DNA of 64,000 bases from Ophiura sarsii (GCA_035610835.1 CM069448.1:33427652-33491651), one strand, 5' to 3'. Positions 40,718 through 54,300 are shown, counted from the stretch's first letter. The notes: generated from the letters alone by a model not told the origin. Numbers and translations are program-made.

Positions 40718-41553
40718 TTAAGGGAAGTGTCAACCCTAAATATATGAAATTTATCAAGCACTGTAACTTTTAAACTAATAATGCAATGTACATAAAAGTA
40801 TACAATTTTTCAAATGAAATGAGTCGGAGAATATATATTTGGTATTAAATTTCCCCCCAAAAAGTGATTTCTACATTTTTGCCCAAAACTCACTTTTTTT
40901 GGCGCCAAAATTTTTCAGACAACCTAACAAAATCAGTTTTTGATTAAAAATTTCAATATTTAACCAAAATCATCTAAAGTCAATTATCTAGGAGGCACTT
41001 TTTTTTTGTTGCTTAAACATTTTTAGTTTTGAAAATATTGACCAAAAAGTGCCAACAATGAGATTTTTATCTCAAAAATCACATTTTTTGCACTTTTTGG
41101 ATGCATATCTCGAGTATACTATTGTGAACAATCATAATAAACTATCAGATTCAATTTATATTGTCACAATGTGAAGAAATTGGAAGAAAACTGAAATTTA
41201 AATGATCGTAAGATTGGCCTTTGTTTACATTTTTAGACATTGTTTTGCGCTCTTTTGTTTTTCGCGTCTAGTATTACGCGCGGGAAGTTTCAGCGCGCGA
41301 CGCAATGATCGAACAGCTGTCGCAGCATTTGAAAAGCGCGGAACTCTGCTTGAATTCCCGCCAAATAACCATGCGCCTTTCCTGGCTCAAACTTACCAAA
41401 ACAACAATTTTAAATCACCCAAAAGAACGGGAAATAATCGCTTCCGATTAGTAACTTATGATGGTAATGATAGAATACATATAAAAGTATAAAATAATAG
41501 AGAAATATGAAATTCAATTTTTGAAACAAGTGCCGGGTTGACACTGCCCTTAA
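40718..41553. mobile_element. MITE-like element, TTAAGGG..GTGTCAACCC TIRs
   Basis: Left TTAAGGGAAGTGTCAACCCT, right GGGTTGACACTGCCCTTAA. The left arm continues with ATGAAATTTATCAAGCACTG and TGTACATAAAAGTATACA, the arm of 49949-50226. The 96-codon open frame inside (41202-41492) has no known motif. Confidence 0.75.
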
Positions 41554-41979
41554 AACAATTTCTACACATGAACGAATGAATGCCACGTCTAATACTAAAT
41601 CATAATTGTAATATTGTTATTGTTAGTCTTTGCAAGCTTCATGGGTCATATTTATATATCATACACTTGACAAACATTTATCAAAAATATTAGACATAGG
41701 ATAAAAGGGTAAAACATACATATTATGTTACACAAACTGTTTCATATCTTGACATACATATCTACCTGACAAAAACCCAATATATCTATATAATAATTTC
41801 AACTAAAATCTTTGGATTATTTACATCACTATACCATTATATTATACTCAGAATTTGCTGTAGAAGTGACATCAGAGTATGTACTGTTCAACATTATAAT
41901 TATGCACATGGCTGAACATACTGGCAATTACCCATGGTAATCATGCATTTGGCATACGAACAGTTTAACAGGCCATCGT

Positions 41980-42430
41980 GGGGGGGGGGGGGGGGGGGGG
42001 CAGTCTCCCATGCACCAGGGATCAAACCCACCCCTATTTGACGGCATTTCGTGGATAATTTGACCCCCTTTTCCACCAAAGAGTGCGGACGTTTTGTTTG
42101 AAAATAACCCCCTTTTTCCACCATTTCAAGGACACTTTTTAAGAAGTCCATCTTTTTGCGCAAAATGAGGACGCATTTGTACCCCTGTTTTCTATTCCCA
42201 GGACAATTTAATATATATGACACAACACTCATTGGATTCTTTTTCGCAGACATAGCCTCCAAAAAACATCCCTAATTTTTAAAAACGCGGACATAGCTTC
42301 CTGACCCCTAATCTTTTGAAATCGTGAACATAGCTTCCAAAAACACCCCTTATTTTGGGAAATCGCGGGCATGGTACGAAAAAACAACCTTTTTCCGCGA
42401 GTTTTGAAACGATCATGCGTACCCAAAGTC
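41980..42430. repeat. G21 run followed by degenerate about 40-bp repeats
   Basis: G21 at 41980-42000, then loosely repeated units with ACCCCCTTTTTCCACCA and, from 42240, CGCGGACATAGCTTCC..ACCCCTAATTTT. It looks like one end of an unrecognised element; no partner end is visible. 42431-43049 is plain. Confidence 0.5.
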
Positions 42431-43049
42431 AATGTTGACTGAAACCACCGGGATCAGCTTCAAAAAAGTTGATAGCCCGGCGGAGCGTGGCACGAGATAG
42501 ACCGGGCAATCATGAGGTACCACAAGATAGCAGTGTAGGGTTTTGTAGTGTGTGTATAGGATAGTTACGGTAAAACAGAAAGATATATGGTGACGTCAAC
42601 CCATCAGCTATCAGGGTGAAAATCAAACGCCAAGCCATGTGCATAGTGTGGATGTCACTTCTCCAGCGCATTATAAGCTATTCCATTTACAACAAAATGT
42701 ACAAATTTGGTAAAAGTCTGCATTTGTATGGCAACAACTTGCCCACAAGTTGTATCCTATCCTACCCTCGATTCACAACAAGATATTAAATTAGGACTGC
42801 GAGTTAAATGTACAACCATCACCCATTTAATACATTGTTTGGGGGTTTCAGCACTGAATACCAAGTTGTAACGAAATTTAGACCCACAATTCAATAAGCG
42901 CATAACATACAATTGACAGATCAACCTTTGGCATAACCATTGTAATGCTTTATGATAATGAATTGCATGCATATATTTTTTATAAACTTAAATACATTCA
43001 TGAAATGTTGTGTTGACAGGGGTTAGCTAAACTGATAGCTATCTGTATA

Positions 43050-43395
43050 GTCATGAGGTGTTTTGGAGACAATTCAACATAGGTTATGCATATTCATCAG
43101 ATAGGTTATGTCATATTCACCATATTAGGAGATAACTTAACTGCTCAACATTGGAAATACATATTATTGAGGTGTTTAGGAATCACTTCAACCTTGGTAA
43201 TGCATATACATGAGGTGTTTGGGGTCAGCTTTACATACGTGAGTTGTTGTTGTGTTTGGGAGTCAAGAGCGATTACATTCTCCATGAGGTGTTTGGAAGT
43301 CCACTAAACTAGATACATCCATGAGATGTGTAAGAGTCAACTGAACAAAGTTAATACATATATCATCTGGTCCAAAGGTGTTTGGGAGTCCAGAT
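43050..43395 (+). repeat. Degenerate tandem repeat, about 55-65 bp unit
   Basis: Variants of CATGAGGTGTTTGGGAGTCA plus ACT.AAC and TATGCATAT recur about six times (e.g. 43054, 43159, 43213, 43285, 43378). Heavily diverged. Confidence 0.65.
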
Positions 43396-43813
43396 GGGGA
43401 AACAAGGTTTATGATGGGTTTCTGGCGTCAACATTTGATGAATTTTGCGTTAACCATATCGCATCTTAATGACAAGTGAACTAGAAATCAAGCTCGGAAC
43501 AAAAAAAGAACTCATCGGTTCCTGAGATTGACACATACATTTCATTCATATTTCATATATTTGGTCGTAAATTGGAAAGGTAGATACATGTTATTTGCAC
43601 TCAACACCATTACTCATGAATTGTCGTTTGGTCGTGTGGGTACTATCACATATTCTATCACGTTCGTTTTCCATCAGGAAAACATACTGGAACTAACAAA
43701 TCCATTGTTTACTTATACCAATTAGTACAAAAGAACCCTGCACAAGAAAAACAACACAGATGGTTATACATATGAACATACAATGATTGTACAACCATCC
43801 CTTAGTTCTTCTC

Positions 43814-44315
43814 TATAGACCATTTCAAATCGAGATCAGACAACTTTGGAAATACAGGTCATGTGGAGCTGGTTTTCTGACAAGACAAGATGCACAGAAT
43901 AGATTCACAGACGATAATCCCAAATTTTGCTTGTCTTTTACTCAGGGGTAGCTAGTGTTTGGACTAAAATGTAACTTTAGGAGTAGTGAGTGATGACATA
44001 TTGTCTTTGCCCAAAATATTGTTCTCATGGATATTGCTACATTTCTGTATATGTGGCTGTTTGTTATCCTTAAAGATTGCATTGTAAAAGCATATGGGAC
44101 TATGCATCCAGGCAAACAAATAAAAAATATTTCATGAACTTTTCTGCCTGTAAACAACAAACTCTTACACATATCTTAAAATAACACTATTACATTCGTT
44201 ACATAGCCCCGCATGGAATCTGATGACTCCATTTGTTTTAGAGGTGGTCTAGGATGACTCCGAGTCATCTTGGCTAATCATATATTTGGAAAATTTTGAT
44301 TTGAAATGGTCTATA
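43814..44315. mobile_element. MITE, TATAGACCATTTCAAATCGAGATC ends
   Basis: Left TATAGACCATTTCAAATCGA, right inverse TTTTGATTTGAAATGGTCTA plus TA. About 500 bp; no conserved ORF. Confidence 0.8.
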
Positions 44316-44710
44316 ATAATTTGTATTTTAACACAATTACAACATTATACCTCACAGCCATATCCTGTTTCATAATCCCTCTACAACCCTGATTCCTCTG
44401 TTATGTAGATGCCTGTGTGGGGGTGCGTTTGTTTCTGCTGCCAAATATGGACACACACATGACAGTTTACTATCAAACCGTGGACACTGCTTGATCCCAG
44501 CGTGGACCGTCTACAATCTCCCAATTTGTGCAAACGCATGTAAAGGGGTTGTAGATGAATATGGCTAGGACGCCCTCTATTGTCATAGTAACATATCATC
44601 TGCAGTTTGTTGCAATTTGTCATATTTATACACAAAACATCCTTGGTTAGGCATAGAGAGTCAGTTTGGAAAGCACCAGACATGCGTCAGCTTTACGGCG
44701 CAAACACACA

Positions 44711-44898
44711 TACTGTAAAAGTGGAAATTTTTCGCGCTACATTTATTTTCGCGCTCAGATCAGCAAGCGCGAAAACAAAACCCGCAAATATATTCCTTGT
44801 GTATGTAGGTCTATGTAATGAAGCTCAAAATCGCAAAAATAAAAACAGGCAAATTTGTTTAAATTGTATGAAACTCGAAAATTTCCACTTTTACAGTA
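44711..44898. mobile_element. MITE, TACTGTAAAAGTGGAAAT family, best copy
   Basis: TACTGTAAAAGTGGAAATTT at the left, AAATTTCCACTTTTACAGTA at the right, 188 bp, with GCGCTCAGATCAGCAAGCGC in the left third and ATGTAGGTCTATGTAATGAA in the centre. Confidence 0.92.
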
Positions 44899-45477
44899 GA
44901 TGTGGGGATGTTTATGCATAAGGTGGGAGAGAATGAAACAGGATATCGCTCTTTACAATTATGACAAGACTAGTGGTATGTGACTCGCACGTCACTTTTC
45001 ATAGGACGGTGATTTCAATACTGTGTAGTTTTCAGCTGAGCGGTGTAATCGGTGTATGGTTATACAAAAAGGAAGACCCACAATTTCTGAGGTTTGAAAT
45101 GGGTGTACTCCATAGACATAATTTGGCAGGAGTTGCGTCATGTATAAAAATTACTACCTTACCGTTTAGTATCACACAATGGGTTAAATATCACGATTTA
45201 TCATAATGGTTTCAAATAATAGGCAAGTTATATTCTAATAGAAACAGTTCATATTTAGACAAAAACTTATTATGGTATAAAGATCTTGAAATTTATATTG
45301 TGATTAAATTCCCTGTAACTTAAACATCAGATCTAATCATCTAGAAACCAATTGAGCAAATGCCAAATCAAGGTAGGAAAGGTAGGACTCAAAAAAGTTC
45401 ATAGTGATCATGATTATAATTATGTCTATTAATTAATGGCAATCATTTGATATCTTATAGTGTACTTCCCCCCTATA

Positions 45478-45666
45478 GTGTGATCAGTTCCAAATTGGCA
45501 AAGCCCCCTTACAGCAGGTTATTAATACAGAAGGACTCGGGCACGCTGATAGCAACAAGCACACTGTGCATCATATGTGTGACGTGAGCGTGCAGCCATA
45601 ATTGTGCTTGTATGCTTGGATTACTTATGCACACGTAGCTCGCCAATTTGGAACTGTTCAAACTCT
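45478..45666. mobile_element. MITE, second AGTTTGATCAGTTCCAAATTGG copy
   Basis: GTGTGATCAGTTCCAAATTG at the left, GCCAATTTGGAACTGTTCAA at the right; the inner TGTGTGACGTGAGCGTGCA and TATGCTTGGATTACTTATGC match 39488-39716. Confidence 0.85.
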
Positions 45667-46042
45667 AGAATCAGATTTCAACATCAAATATTAACTATAA
45701 ATCTGATTTACAGGGTGAGATAAAACAAACCTGCAATAGTGGACAGATTCCTTCTTCATTTAATTTCTAATTTCATAAAATAAAGATTCATTTTGAGTGG
45801 ACTTTTTTAAATCTTAAAAGATGAGAGATTTTTAACTCGTCTAAATCCAAATGAAGAAGAATTTTGAAAACTTGTTCTGAAGCTGAGGTTTATGAAGTAG
45901 AACCAATGCCTCAAATAATACAGGTTCATATTTCATGAAAATCAATTCATGAATTAATAAATCAAGAACGTCTACTCTTAAAGATTAATCTGAAATTTGA
46001 CGCAATCTTATTGTTCAAAGTTGTACAATGATGACCCGTATA

Positions 46043-46610
46043 TACAGTCCTCAAAATAAGTAACTTACTAAAGTAATAAATATGGTCTTAATTCCAAAAC
46101 TATAGCCCCTATGTAAATATATTAAATTATGAATTTGTAAAGAAATTTCTTTTCTTAAATCTGAGATGAAGATTGACTGAATATTAACACAGCTATATGT
46201 CCAAAACCAAAACAAAGTCTGTTTTTCATTTTAGCATTTGGTTCTTCTACATGCAGCCTCAGTATGGCAATAGGCAGAGAATTTACTAACAGGTGTAGAG
46301 ACAGGTTATAGTAAAATGAGGATTGGGGATGCTTCAATTGATCAATGCAGCCTATACACATACCTGTCACACTATCATGCATGTTCAAAACCAAAATACA
46401 AAAATGAAAACTGCACTTTGGTTAATTCTTTTCAGTGTAGCATTCTAATTAAGCATTCTTAATTGTTAACCGATCTTCACAAACAATGTCTCTAATTGAA
46501 AAGAAGAAATCGTTCCTTATTTTTCTAATTAATGATTTTTAAGTTGGAACTATATTTGTAGAGCTATGACGGTATCTATTACCTGCTAAGTCACTTTTTT
46601 GAGGACTGTA
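46043..46610. mobile_element. MITE, TACAGTCCTCAAAATAAGTAACTTA ends
   Basis: Left TACAGTCCTCAAAATAAGTA, right TAAGTCACTTTTTTGAGGAC plus TGTA; TA precedes the left end, as for mariner-like elements. 568 bp. 46611-47684 shows only a short ATCA microsatellite near 47101. Confidence 0.82.
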
Positions 46611-47684
46611 CATTGGGTAGATTGAGGGCGCTCTCTATGGCCCATTGGCAATATGTGATCCACAAAGTGCTTTCATAGTAACATATCAACATAGTACTCA
46701 AACAAGCTATTTTCCCACTATACATAATTAAGATATAGATAGATACCAAGAAGAAAATAATTGCGTAATATATATGTGGCAAGAATATATGGAAATATTG
46801 CACAAGCAGTGATATTTCACAATTTTATGGTAAAAACACCATCATCAATTATATTGTCTATATCGGCTATTTGTGCACTCTAAGCATAGAAGTATTAAAA
46901 ATAGGAGTATCATCATAGTTGTACTATATTTTTAGACTCAACTAAATAAAATCATAAAATAATGCTTAGTACAGAATTGTGTTACTAGTATCTATACAAT
47001 AACAAGGTGAAGGCTTACAATCAATTTATCAAACGGTCAACTGAGTGATCAACATCATTTGATAATCGATTGATCAATATATATGTCATTAAATCACCTG
47101 TGATCAATCAATCAATCAATCAAACCATGTCTAATAATAGTTGTCTCCAAGTAATGTAGGGTTATTAACATCATTAGGTTAGCAAAACGTAAGTATGTAC
47201 CAACAATACAATTTTGTTAGGAATCGTAAAACAAACATAAAATTCCACTGGCTATGAGTTTTAAATGCACTAAAAACCTTTAAAATGAGGAATAAAATAT
47301 ATAATATGAAAACTGCATGACATTTGGCCCCGTAAGAGGATTTGGAAGAGTTGTTTGGTTACCAATGTTACATTTGGTAGTAATACTGCTCAATTCACAC
47401 ACACAAAAGTTGTGCTTTCTAGCATGGTTATACAAATCTAAGGAGGAAGAGGTTCAGAGGGTAGTGTTTGTTTTGTTTTTCCGGGTTCAATTTATAATCT
47501 TTATGTTATCTATCTTCTTTTAAGCCAATTTGGAAGAAGTAGGGTACTTCAGATTCATATCCGACTTCTTCACAGAAAATAACTGCCCTTTTTCAAGAAA
47601 AAGAGGAGAAACAAGCAAAACATTTTAGAAACAAATCCCTTAACCCCTTCCTCAGTTTAGCTGTGAAAATGATAACACACTTTT

Positions 47685-48300
47685 AGGAGTAGGAAGAGCT
47701 GCTCAAAAAGTTTTAGAAAACACCCAGAAGTGAAGGAGCCAGAAACTTCATTTTGTTATGTGATCCTTCAGACATCTTTACTAAGTCCCTGTGCAAAGTT
47801 ACACATTTTTCATACTATTCATTACCTGTCCACAGACCGCCATTGTAGAGATCCTCAGATTGACCGCCATTGATAGATTCTCAGATTGCCTCAGATTGTG
47901 TTATTCCCAAAACAGCAATAAATAGTTTAAAGTGTTGACAGAAAGGGTCAAAGGTCATGTAGGGGTTATTAGAGATCAATATGTGTACACCCCATATTAC
48001 TCATAAGTTTATTGTCACCAAGCTTGTTTGTAATGACCTTTGACCCCTTTCTGTCAAAACTCTAAACTATTTATTGCTGTTTTGGGAATAACACAAGTTG
48101 AGGCAATCTGAGAATCTATCAATGGCGGTCAATCTGAGGATCTCTCCAATGGCGGTCTGTGGACAGGTAATAAATAGTAGGGAAAATGTGTAACTTTGCA
48201 CAGGGACTTAGTAAAGATGTCTGAAGGATCACATATCAAAATAAAGTTTCTGGCTCCTTCACTTCTGGGTGTTTTCTAAAACTTTTTGATACCCCTCGTA
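47685..48300. mobile_element. Second copy of the long-arm foldback element
   Basis: Same family as 27966-28558: GTCCACAGACCGCCATTGTA and GACAGAAAGGGTCAAAGGTC in the left arm, GTTTTCTAAAACTTTTTGAT plus ACCCCTCGTA at the right end. The left terminus is eroded (GGAAGAGCTGCTCAAAAAG). Confidence 0.88.
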
Positions 48301-48618
48301 CATGCTTATCATACTTTCGGTTCAAGATGCTTAATGACAATCAAGGTAACTACGAGAAATTTAAGGTACCAGTGAATATATGACAGGGTTGGGGACAAAG
48401 AGGTACTTCATATCATAACATTTCAGCTGACTACTATATCAAATAGAATTAGTACACATGGTTTTAATTATAGGAATGTTTAAAATAAATATGGACATAT
48501 AATATTATATTATCAAGGTCCTCAAATGCGTGAATAGGGTAGATATAGTGGAGCATTAACCCATAACTATTTAATCTTTAGCAAGGTATCAATAGCTACT
48601 TTTGTGCGTTGACGTACC

Positions 48619-48662
48619 GTAATTTCCGTGCTATAAGGCGCACTGCGTATAAGCCACAGGTC
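48619..48662 (+). other. DNA-transposon-like end
   Basis: ACCGTAATTTCCGTGCTATA plus AGGCGCACTGCGTATAAGCC resembles a terminus seen widely in animal genomes (ATTTTCCG.ACTATAAGGCGCAC). No inverted partner is seen nearby. Confidence 0.4.
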
Positions 48663-48944
48663 CTCAAATTCATCAAAGTATATAAAATGACATTATGCAC
48701 TTAAACTGTGGGATACCAGTTGAAATCATTTCATAGCATCCTGGTGTGGGGGTGTGTGTGTGTGAATGTTTAGACAATTAATTTCAGCTAACCACATATT
48801 ATAATAATTCTTGTTATATAGCCCAACTACCAATAATATATATAATAATAATATATCTTTTGTAATAATAACATTATGCAAGGATTTTGTTACGCTTATT
48901 ATCCTTTACTGCAATTTTCAATTTAATTTTTAATTCTATTTAAT

Positions 48945-49098
48945 ATCAATATCATATTCAATGCTATAAACTCGCAAGCACTCTCCAGAGCATTTCAGCC
49001 TAATAAATGTCAGCGTCATTTTTTAATATTAATATCATATTCAGTACTATAAACTCGCAAGCTTCTGCACAGCATTTCAGCCTAATAAATGTCAGTGT
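48945..49098 (+). repeat. Direct duplication, about 80-bp units
   Basis: TATCATATTCAATGCTATAA plus ACTCGCAAGC...CATTTCAGCCTAATAAATGT recurs once with a few changes. Confidence 0.85.
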
Positions 49099-49119
49099 TG
49101 TTGTTTTTCATAATTGTCA

Positions 49120-49257
49120 TTGGTTTGCGCTAGAAATTGGCAGCACCCTAGTTGATGCGACCTGATTCTGATGATTCACCAGCAGTGAAATTACAGCGCT
49201 TTGATCACTTTGAAAAGGCGCTATATAAATACTAATTATTATTATTATTAATATTAT
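49120..49257 (+). mobile_element. 3' end of an L2/CR1-like element
   Basis: TTACAGCGCTTTGATCACTT plus TGAAAAGGCGCTATATAAAT and an ATTATTATTATTA tail, the same hallmark as the 3' end of the LINE in intron 7. 5'-truncated LINE or a SINE with an L2 tail. Confidence 0.7.
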
Positions 49258-49407
49258 TCATAAAATAGCTACCAAAGATTTATATCAAACTATCATGTAT
49301 ATGTAGCACCTAAGATTTGGTCATTACCAACCAACTGATCTTAATTTCAATCGATTACTTTTCACAATTCAAAATGAACTTATAAAACATATCATAGTCA
49401 TCATCAT

Positions 49408-49772
49408 TTAAAGGTAGATGACCCGATCACATTTTCGTAACACAGAATTATTTCAAACATACGGAGATTTTCATATCATATGAAAGCTCGTATTTTTCTC
49501 ATCATCATACTGAAATTTGACGGCCTAAATCGGTATAATTACGGAGAAATCGATGAAATAACGTCGAATTACCGCGAATGGTGGTATACCACCGATATAG
49601 TTTGTGTACTACTCAATGGGTACAGTTCACAGCATCTTGTGCGTGTAAAATAAGAACCATTAGAGCTATGCAACTCAAACTTTGGAACACGACTTTTTTA
49701 AGGATGACCTTTCATGTAGAATAGAAAACTTCAAGTTGAAAATCGAAATGTGATCGGGTCATCTACCTTTAA
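49408..49772. mobile_element. MITE, second intact copy of TTAAAGGTAGATG family
   Basis: Reverse orientation relative to 5297-5653 and very similar along its length (inner TACCGCGAATGGTGGTATAC; end GATCGGGTCATCTACCTTTA). It lies between the two genes. Confidence 0.85.
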
Positions 49773-49948
49773 TTATCTCTGTAATTCCCCTCTCCAAATT
49801 ATATTACATATCATATTAAAAATTGCAACAAATTAATATAAACTTTCAATATGAATTTTTAGGTCCCAGGTATGTGTGATGCACTTCACACTCTACCGTG
49901 CAATTGATGCATGATCAAGACCTGAAGAACACCCACTTAATCCTAATG

Positions 49949-50226
49949 GATCAACCCTGTTTGGCGCCAAATTTATCAAGCACTGTCACAACTATAAATA
50001 TGATGTACATAAAAGTGTACATTTTTTTTAATGAAATGAGTCAGAGAATCCATTTTTGGTATTAAATTTCACTAAAAATAGTTAAATTTTGTGAAATTTA
50101 ATACCAAAAATGGATTCTCCGACTCATTTAATTTGAATATTGTATACTTTTATGTACATTACATTATTAGTTTAAAAGTTACAGTGCTTGATAAATTTCA
50201 TAAAAAAAGGGTTGACAGTACCCTTG
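49949..50226. mobile_element. Foldback MITE related to 40718-41553
   Basis: AAATTTATCAAGCACTGT and TGTACATAAAAGTGTACA on the left are inverted on the right (TATACTTTTATGTACATTAC, CAGTGCTTGATAAATTTCAT, GGGTTGACAGTACCC). A central GGTATTAAATTTCACTAAAA pairs with its inverse, giving a very long hairpin. Confidence 0.85.
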
Positions 50227-51215
50227 ATCAATGATACTGTGTTCTTAAATCATTTCTATTATACTTGTCACTTCTTCCTGACAATTTTGGAATGTGCAGA
50301 CACAGTTCTATATAGGGAGATGATTTGAAGGTAATGCTAATACCCTAAGATAGGTCTCTAATATGAAACTACACACATGACAGCTCTCATTTTTACAATC
50401 AATTATAATATAAAGTAATTACTGCCTTCTATTCCAAATGAGAGACCTATATGAGGGGATTTCTACTGGTGCTTGTATAATTGCATTATGCATAGCAATG
50501 TAGAATGTAAGCATAAGTGACCCAACATGAGTAAATGATCGGCAATTGAATACCTGTACACTGTGAACGCATGAAAACTCTGGGGATGAGATTTACGAAG
50601 TTTCATAGCAGGTTTTGTTAAACACATCGTTTTATAAATAAACTCACGTTTAATTTAGACACAAAACCATGTTTAGTACAATACATACGACCCAAAGGGT
50701 TAAACAAAATGTTGCTGTATTTCATTTTCATTTACGCCAATGATTTGCTAACAAAACTAACACTTTAAATGTCCATAACTTGACAATTTGTATTTGATGT
50801 TTTGAGACAAAGTGTTTTTAAGTAATCCGTAACTTTGGTTAAGAATGTGATATAACATTGACTTTTGTACCCAAATGTCCTTTCACTTATACATATTATC
50901 ATGATATCAATAATTCAATATTCATATTTCCCTCATTGTGCCTCATTTACTCATGTTAGGTCACATATATCACACTCTACATATTACTTTAGCTACAGAC
51001 GGATATAGTGTCTTAGGTTCCACATTTGTTTCAAGTCTTTGACGGAATAAAACGCACCAATCGATTATCATAAGACACTTTAATTTACCGTGTAGTTGAT
51101 GCATACCTGGGACCTAAAGTACACTTCATCCCTACAGACCGTGCATGGGTTATACCACCATATATTCTCCATACAGAATTGTATAATAACAGCCATCTGA
51201 ATATGGACTCACATT
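50227..51215 (+). other. Region just downstream of CERK, no element recognised
   Basis: Probably holds the CERK 3' UTR. No repeat or coding pattern that I can support. Confidence 0.45.
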
Positions 51216-51336
51216 TTAACTCTCTTCTAGTATAGTTCTACTGGACGTGCCGAAAGAACAACACTGGACACTGTTGTGGATTTCCTCTGCGCTCTCACGA
51301 CCTCGTGCAAATATCTGAATGAGTTGACAGTGGACC
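51216..51336 (-). CDS. CERK: CERK terminal coding exon
   Basis: Acceptor tcctatcag at 51337. It completes a Lys codon and reads VHCQLIQIFARGRESAEEI, then a Cys/Ser-rich tail ending TILEES and TAA. The VHCQLVRLFARGIEE segment of human CERK is the counterpart. The tail after FARG is longer than in human and not conserved. Confidence 0.9.
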
Positions 51337-54300
51337 CTGATAGGATAAAATGAATGCAAAAACAAAAGTAAAAATTGTGTAAAAAGAAGTGGATTTTTGT
51401 TTCTATCATGACAACCATTTCGGTATTTAATTTATTTTTTTGAAAACAGCGTTCATGATCTGCCTTTGTGATACAATAGAAAACACAATGTGATAAAAGT
51501 TTGGTTAAAAAGCAGAAGCTTTAAGTACTGTCTGTAAAAGTGGAAATTGTTGCGCTACATTTATTAATTATTAAGTTATTATTTATTTATTTATTAATTG
51601 TTGCGCTTTTCGCGCTTGAATCAGCTGCCACAAAACTAATAACACACAAATATATTTCTTTTGCGTATAGATCTGTGTGATGAAACATACAAAATGTGAG
51701 TTTAAAATTACAGGGTTCCCAGCATTTCACAAGACCAAAATTCCCTGAGTTTTCCCTGATTTTTCCCTGACAAATTTATATTATTCCCTGAGAAAATATT
51801 TTCACTTTATCGGAAGGCGAGAATTGAAAATGAACCGACAAGACTTTTGTGAGCCAAGAAATGCGCGCGTAGCGCGCGAAATTTTTCGACTTTACACCTA
51901 TTCATTGCCTGGAAATGTGTTACCCAATTGAGCCATCAAATTCCCTGAGTTTTCCCTGAGTTTCTGTCTTTTTTTCAAATTCCCTGAGTTTTCCCTGTCT
52001 GGAAAAAGTTATTTTGATTTTCCCTGATTTCCCTGATTTCCCTGAGTGGCTGGGAACCCTGAAAAACATGCAAAACAGTTGATAATCTGTAGAGCAAAAC
52101 AAATTAATCGCACGGAAATTACCACTTTTACAGGACACATGTTGGGGATGTGAGATTCAAAAGCATTGGCACGCTATATTTTTAAATCGGGTGGTTGTAT
52201 GGAAGCAGAAGAGAGGAGGGGGTGTGTGACAGGAAGCTGGAATATCTGTGATTACAGTGATTTATACAGCGCGTTCAGTAATTTTTTTTTTTTATGGTAT
52301 TGCGAGTTATGTGGCAAAACCTTTCAGCGAGTGCTTTATATTGAGGGGCCTCAAAAAGGAGTCATGGTTGGTACCGAAATGATTCTACAAGTTTTCTCTT
52401 TCCAAATTTATTTTCTATTTGGTGCGGCGACTTATTTTAAGAAAGATTCAAATCTTTGAAATGGTTTTGAAACTTTTGGGACACCCTGTATTAACAACAC
52501 TGATAGTGGGGAAAGTCTCACTCACTTGACATCAACCTCTGGTATGTCGCCAATCTCTCCGTCCATATTCCACGAACTAATGCTGGTCATACTGCCCTGT
52601 CTGGTGACCCGCTGTTGGGCCCCTATAGATTTGGACAATGACCCTCCATTGTCCAGCAACCTGTCCAGTGTGACATGCTCACGACCCGGTTGATACAAAG
52701 CGTCATTCTGCAGTTCGTCGAGTCTGAGTGGTCGGAATTTGAAAGCTTTTACACGGTGTACATCCACAAAGTTGAAATCAAGCTGTAAAAAAAATCAGAT
52801 GATCAATTATCTTTTTATTATATACTAAAGTCAGGGGGTTTGTTTAAAACACAGATGCTTTGGAAGTAGTGAAGGTCTAGCTAAAAGGAGCATAGCATTG
52901 CCACTAAAGAACACACTTTTTAATTTAGAAGTAGGAACAAAATTAAGATATTGTATTCAAGTCATTTTTTCCCAAGAAATTGTGGTAATGTCACTTCAAA
53001 TGTCCAATAATGTGACAGACGAAGATGCATTAAATACATGTGTATCTATCAGACATGAGAATAAGTTGGCATGTAAAATCTTCAACAACCTGAACAAAAT
53101 GTGTGAAATTAGGCTTTACAGGCACAAAATCTCTAAAGCCTGAAAATTATGATGCCTGATCTGCATATCATGCCGCCTACTTTATTATTAGTATTATTTA
53201 ATAGAAAATGTCACTCACATGATTCGCCCCAGATGCTAATCTCAACATATGCCTCAGATAATTGATCCTTGAACACTTCCTGACAAGCATCAGGTCCACA
53301 CAGCCATTCCCCAGGTGAGCTGAGGGAGAGAAGCCCCGCGGTGACTTACCGCACATACCACTCACATTGGCGGCGTTCACGCAAGTAAAGTCGCCTCGTA
53401 GCGTCTTCCAACCCGTTTTTGGATCTGATAAATTCAAAAGGAAATATTTTTGTTAGAATGATATTTCTAGGAATTTTATAGTTTCATTAGTGAACTATGT
53501 GTTATTGGTAAATATACTCACAAATAAATAAACAAGGTACGTGTGTGATACACACTGCTTCAACTACAATCTTGGAAAAAAGTCCTTGGAACGCTTTATA
53601 CAGTTTGGGCATTATGTGCAGAATTTTTGTTGCTGATCTTTAAATGATGTTTATTTTGTTAAACTCTGAATAGGACATATTAGACAACAATTTTCCATTC
53701 CCCACACCACATCGATCAATGTTTGGAACACCTTGAACAACTGCTGAAGACATGAACATTCCTCAACATTGCACGGGGGAAACGGAGGTGATAGTTTACC
53801 GTTATTAACGAGTAAGCGTTCCAAGACTCCTTTTTTTCCAGGATTGTAGATCACAATCTAGCTCGAGGCACTGGCATACGCGTAGAAAAAAAGATGTTAG
53901 ATACACACACGTGCATAAATGATGCATCTAGAGTAAAGCATTCACAATACTCTCTATATATAAAGAATGGCATTATATATGTAGACTATTTTAACTCACA
54001 ACTTGTGTATACCTGTGAAGAAGCTTTAATGGCATATCAACATGGTAACAGTGGTGTATTGGTATTGACAGAAATGTTAGGAAAACTATTAAACCTCCTA
54101 AATTTTGAGACACACTGTATTACCAATTTTGAAAATATCATCATTTCTGTTCCATACAGACCATGAGGAAAAGAATTAAAGTATATCAGAGGTTTATTTA
54201 CATCAGTGTGACTTAGGAAAAACCTGTCACAGTAATTATAACAAGCATCTAATGGACATGGAAATAAACATTAAGCCTCCCTAGAGAAAGCTTACATTTC

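Noticed and set aside
41202..41492. 96-codon open frame on the + strand
   Set aside because: It lies wholly inside a MITE-like element with terminal repeats and shows no conserved domain.
52166..52459. 97-codon open frame on the + strand near CERK
   Set aside because: It ends at a repeat terminus (GGGACACCCTGTA) and has no recognised domain; likely a chance frame within a mobile element.
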